A stretch of DNA of 64,000 bases. Origin: DASZBX01 sp035943635 (GTDB lineage: Bacteria > Actinomycetota > Actinomycetes > Streptomycetales > Catenulisporaceae). The position numbers and the translations under genes are program-made. Each line of letters begins with the position of its first letter. Position 1 is the stretch's first letter. The notes under the pieces were generated by a model. It searched no databases, was not told the origin of the DNA, and saw nothing but the letters and a program-made list of their open reading frames with translations. Where the stretch lies: positions 46,354 through 110,353 of the forward strand of contig DASZBX010000039.1 of assembly GCA_035943635.1 (NCBI GenBank), read 5' to 3'. Shown in pieces: positions 62,524 to 64,000 of this stretch.

Positions 62524-63087
62524 GTGGCCACCACGAACGACCTCAAGAACGGCATGACGCTCAACCTCGACGGCGAGCTGTGGAACGTCGTCGAGTTCCA
62601 GCACGTCAAGCCTGGTAAGGGCCCGGCCTTCGTCCGCACCAAGCTCAAGCACGTGCTGTCCGGCAAGGTGGTCGACCGGACTTTCAACGCCGGCATCAAG
62701 GTGGAGACGGCGAACGTCGACAAGCGGACGATGCAGTACCTCTACAAGGAGGGCACCGACTTCATCTTCATGGACAACGACACGTACGACCAGATCCACG
62801 TTTCGCGGGAGACGGTCGGCGACGCCGCCAACTTCATGCTGGAGAACTCCGAGGCGATGGTCGCGACCCACGACGGCGTGCCGCTGTACGTCGAACTGGC
62901 CGCCGCGGTCGAGCTCGTCATCACCTACACCGAGCCCGGCCTGCAGGGCGACCGGTCCACCGGCGGCACCAAGCCGGCCACCCTGGAGACCGGCTACGAG
63001 ATCCAGGTCCCGCTGTTCGTGACCACCGGCGAGAAGGTCAAGGTGGACACTCGCGAAGGCAAGTACCTCGGCCGGATCAACAACTAG
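62524..63087 (+). CDS. efp: Translation elongation factor P
   Basis: The 187-residue protein has three beta-barrel domains. K32 in the HVKPGKGPAFV loop is the site that reaches the peptidyl-transferase centre; P30 (KPGKGP) matches EF-P types not modified by EpmA. The factor relieves stalling at polyproline, of which this window's proteins have many. GTG start. nusB follows after 5 bp. Confidence 0.96.
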   Translation: MATTNDLKNGMTLNLDGELWNVVEFQHVKPGKGPAFVRTKLKHVLSGKVVDRTFNAGIKVETANVDKRTMQYLYKEGTDFIFMDNDTYDQIHVSRETVGDAANFMLENSEAMVATHDGVPLYVELAAAVELVITYTEPGLQGDRSTGGTKPATLETGYEIQVPLFVTTGEKVKVDTREGKYLGRINN

Positions 63088-63092
63088 TCCTC

Positions 63093-63527
63093 ATGGCCAG
63101 TCGGAGCAAAGCACGGCGTCGGGCCCTGGAAGTCCTCTTCGAAGCGGACTTGCGGGGCCTGGACCCGCTCAGGGTCCTGGCGGACCGGGTCGCGCGCAGC
63201 GAGGCGCTGACCCCGCAGGACAGCGACCCGCACATCGGCGAGTTCACCGTCTCGCTGGTCGAGGGCGTGGTCTCGCAGATCGACCGGATCGACCCGCTGA
63301 TCGAGACCTACTCCGTGGACTGGACGATCGACCGGATGCCGGCGGTGGACCGCAACCTGGTCCGGCTCGGCATCTACGAGATCCTGTGGGCCGACGACGT
63401 CCCGGACGTGGTCGCCATCGACGAGGCGGTCTCGCTCGCCCAGGAGCTGTCCACCGCGGAGTCCCCGCAGTTCGTCAATGGTCTGCTGAACCGGATCATG
63501 GAGCTCAAACCCACGCTCCGGCGCTAG
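63093..63527 (+). CDS. nusB: Transcription antitermination factor NusB
   Basis: The 144-residue all-helical protein starts with the RNA-binding SKARRRALEVLFEADLRG and has the conserved helix around RMPAVDRNLVRLGIYEIL and FVNGLLNRI. NusB with S10 binds boxA of rRNA transcripts. A boxA-like sequence lies about 370 bp downstream in this window. Confidence 0.95.
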   Translation: MASRSKARRRALEVLFEADLRGLDPLRVLADRVARSEALTPQDSDPHIGEFTVSLVEGVVSQIDRIDPLIETYSVDWTIDRMPAVDRNLVRLGIYEILWADDVPDVVAIDEAVSLAQELSTAESPQFVNGLLNRIMELKPTLRR

Positions 63528-63563
63528 CCGCGCCGGCCGGGGAACCCGCCGGTTGAAACTGAA

Positions 63564-63592
63564 TTGACGTCAGCTGGCGGGGCGGGTAGTGT
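63564..63592 (+). promoter_or_regulatory. Promoter P1 of presumed rrn leader
   Basis: TTGACG (63564-63569), 17 bp, TAGTGT (63587-63592): a near-ideal actinomycete sigma70-type pair right after nusB. A GCCGCG/CGCGGC hairpin (63618-63640) follows. Confidence 0.7.
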
Positions 63593-63651
63593 AGTCCGAG
63601 TCGCCAAGACGGAAAGCGCCGCGACCTGCAGTACCGCGGCGGCACATCTGG

Positions 63652-63682
63652 TTGACACCTCCACTCAAATCCTGATTGATAC
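63652..63682 (+). promoter_or_regulatory. Promoter P2 candidate of presumed rrn leader
   Basis: TTGACA (63652-63657) is followed by TTGATA or TGATAC after 18-19 bp. The -35 is perfect and the -10 is weak. Another TTGACT lies at 63714-63719 without a clear -10. Confidence 0.4.
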
Positions 63683-63748
63683 CTCGTTGCGGCCTGTGCC
63701 GGTTCGGGGGTGGTTGACTGTGCATTGATTCGGCAGGAAACAAGCGAT

Positions 63749-63778
63749 TTGGAAGAGCGGAAGAAAGGCTGCTAAAGT
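63749..63778 (+). promoter_or_regulatory. Promoter P3 candidate of presumed rrn leader
   Basis: TTGGAA (63749-63754), 18 bp, TAAAGT (63773-63778), in unusually A-rich sequence for this genome. Confidence 0.5.
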
Positions 63779-63839
63779 TTCACTCGTTGCGAAAGCGGCA
63801 AGCGAAACAAAAGCGGTGAAGCAGTAAAGAAAAAAGTGC

Positions 63840-63845
63840 TAGAAT
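63840..63845 (+). promoter_or_regulatory. Promoter P4 -10 element of presumed rrn leader
   Basis: TAGAAT downstream of an A-rich tract. The -35 is poor (TGAAGC region). Several stacked promoters are typical of actinobacterial rrn operons. Confidence 0.4.
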
Positions 63846-63898
63846 AAGAGCACGACAACAAGACCCTGGCGGTCGCTCTGGTAGTTCCCGCCTCGTGT

Positions 63899-63930
63899 GT
63901 TTGTTTCTTGAGAACTCAACAGTGTGTCGA
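63899..63930 (+). promoter_or_regulatory. boxA-like rRNA antitermination site
   Basis: TGTTTCTTGAGAACTCAACA (from 63902) with the following GTGTGTCGAAC matches the boxA/boxC-type block found in actinobacterial rRNA leaders and spacers. Stacked promoters precede it and no ORF follows, so a 16S rRNA gene probably begins shortly after the window end. The 473 bp after nusB contain only these signals. Confidence 0.7.
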
Positions 63931-64000
63931 ACTTATTGTTTACGATGCCATTTGTTGTAATTCAATGGCTGATTGCCCGGATCCTGGTGGCTCCCGTCAC

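Overview
The window is chromosomal DNA of a high-G+C actinomycete. Codon third positions are almost all G or C, and GTG and TTG starts and ATGA/GTGA overlaps are common. Gene order follows the Streptomyces-type core: pgsA - PIM acyltransferase - pimA - pdxS - pdxT - yebC - ruvCAB - yajC - secDF - relA - DUF349 - cyclophilin - MBL - hisS - aspS, and later rarA - DUF948 - alaS - ruvX - mltG - aroE - aroC - aroK - aroB - aroQ - efp - nusB. Phosphatidylinositol mannoside genes and a relA without its usual apt neighbour point to Actinomycetes outside the best-studied Streptomyces, possibly Catenulisporales or Streptacidiphilus-like; this placement is an inference.

Layout. 1-4.1 kb: the end of an EF-G-like GTPase gene (minus strand), then a coupled phosphatidylinositol/PIM operon. 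4.4-6.9 kb: PLP synthase (pdxST) and yebC, closed by a terminator. 6.9-8.1 kb: a cupin gene divergent from a marR gene; marR is translationally coupled to ruvC. 8.6-10.7 kb: a two-gene island (RecF-like ATPase plus DUF4276/Toprim-like protein) bounded by 50-bp direct copies of the ruvC 3' end. 11-19.7 kb: ruvAB, yajC-secDF and relA. 19.7-20.8 kb: gene debris, including a second DUF4276 gene broken by one frameshift. 20.8-30.4 kb: DUF349 protein, cyclophilin, MBL hydrolase, hisS-aspS-gtrA, an MFS pump and a small membrane protein. 30.4-37.1 kb: an Eis-like acetyltransferase, a 2-hydroxyacid dehydrogenase and a three-gene operon. That operon encodes a Cas4/AddB-type Fe-S nuclease, an unknown protein and an SF1B (UPF1/DNA2-like) helicase, which together look like a split Dna2. 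37-42 kb: minus-strand membrane and metabolic genes, including a sulfite-oxidase-family molybdoenzyme, a Uma2 nuclease and a small P-loop kinase. 42.2-42.6 kb: a leucine-rich 19-codon ORF and two odd tRNA genes with leucine anticodons. 42.6-49 kb: HAD, MazG-like, a MITE, a LigT-like protein, a Cys-to-Asp MurA, rarA and an MFS gene that overlaps the rarA 3' end. 49-63.5 kb: alaS-ruvX-mltG-aroE, a second MITE copy, a large low-complexity protein, and the aroCKBQ-efp-nusB run. 63.5-64 kb: multiple promoters and a boxA-like antitermination site, which read as the leader of an rRNA operon lying just beyond the window.

How the genes work together. The core genes cover mannoside lipid synthesis, vitamin B6 synthesis, Holliday-junction repair (ruvC, ruvA, ruvB, rarA), protein export (yajC, secD, secF), the stringent response, tRNA charging, cell-wall processing (mltG, murA) and the shikimate pathway (aroE, C, K, B, Q). 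Accessory material sits at a few points: ruvC-ruvA, the relA 3' side, 32.9-37.1 kb, 42.2-42.6 kb, and the two MITE insertions. The best candidates for an undescribed system are the split Dna2-like trio and the ATPase/DUF4276 island targeted to ruvC.
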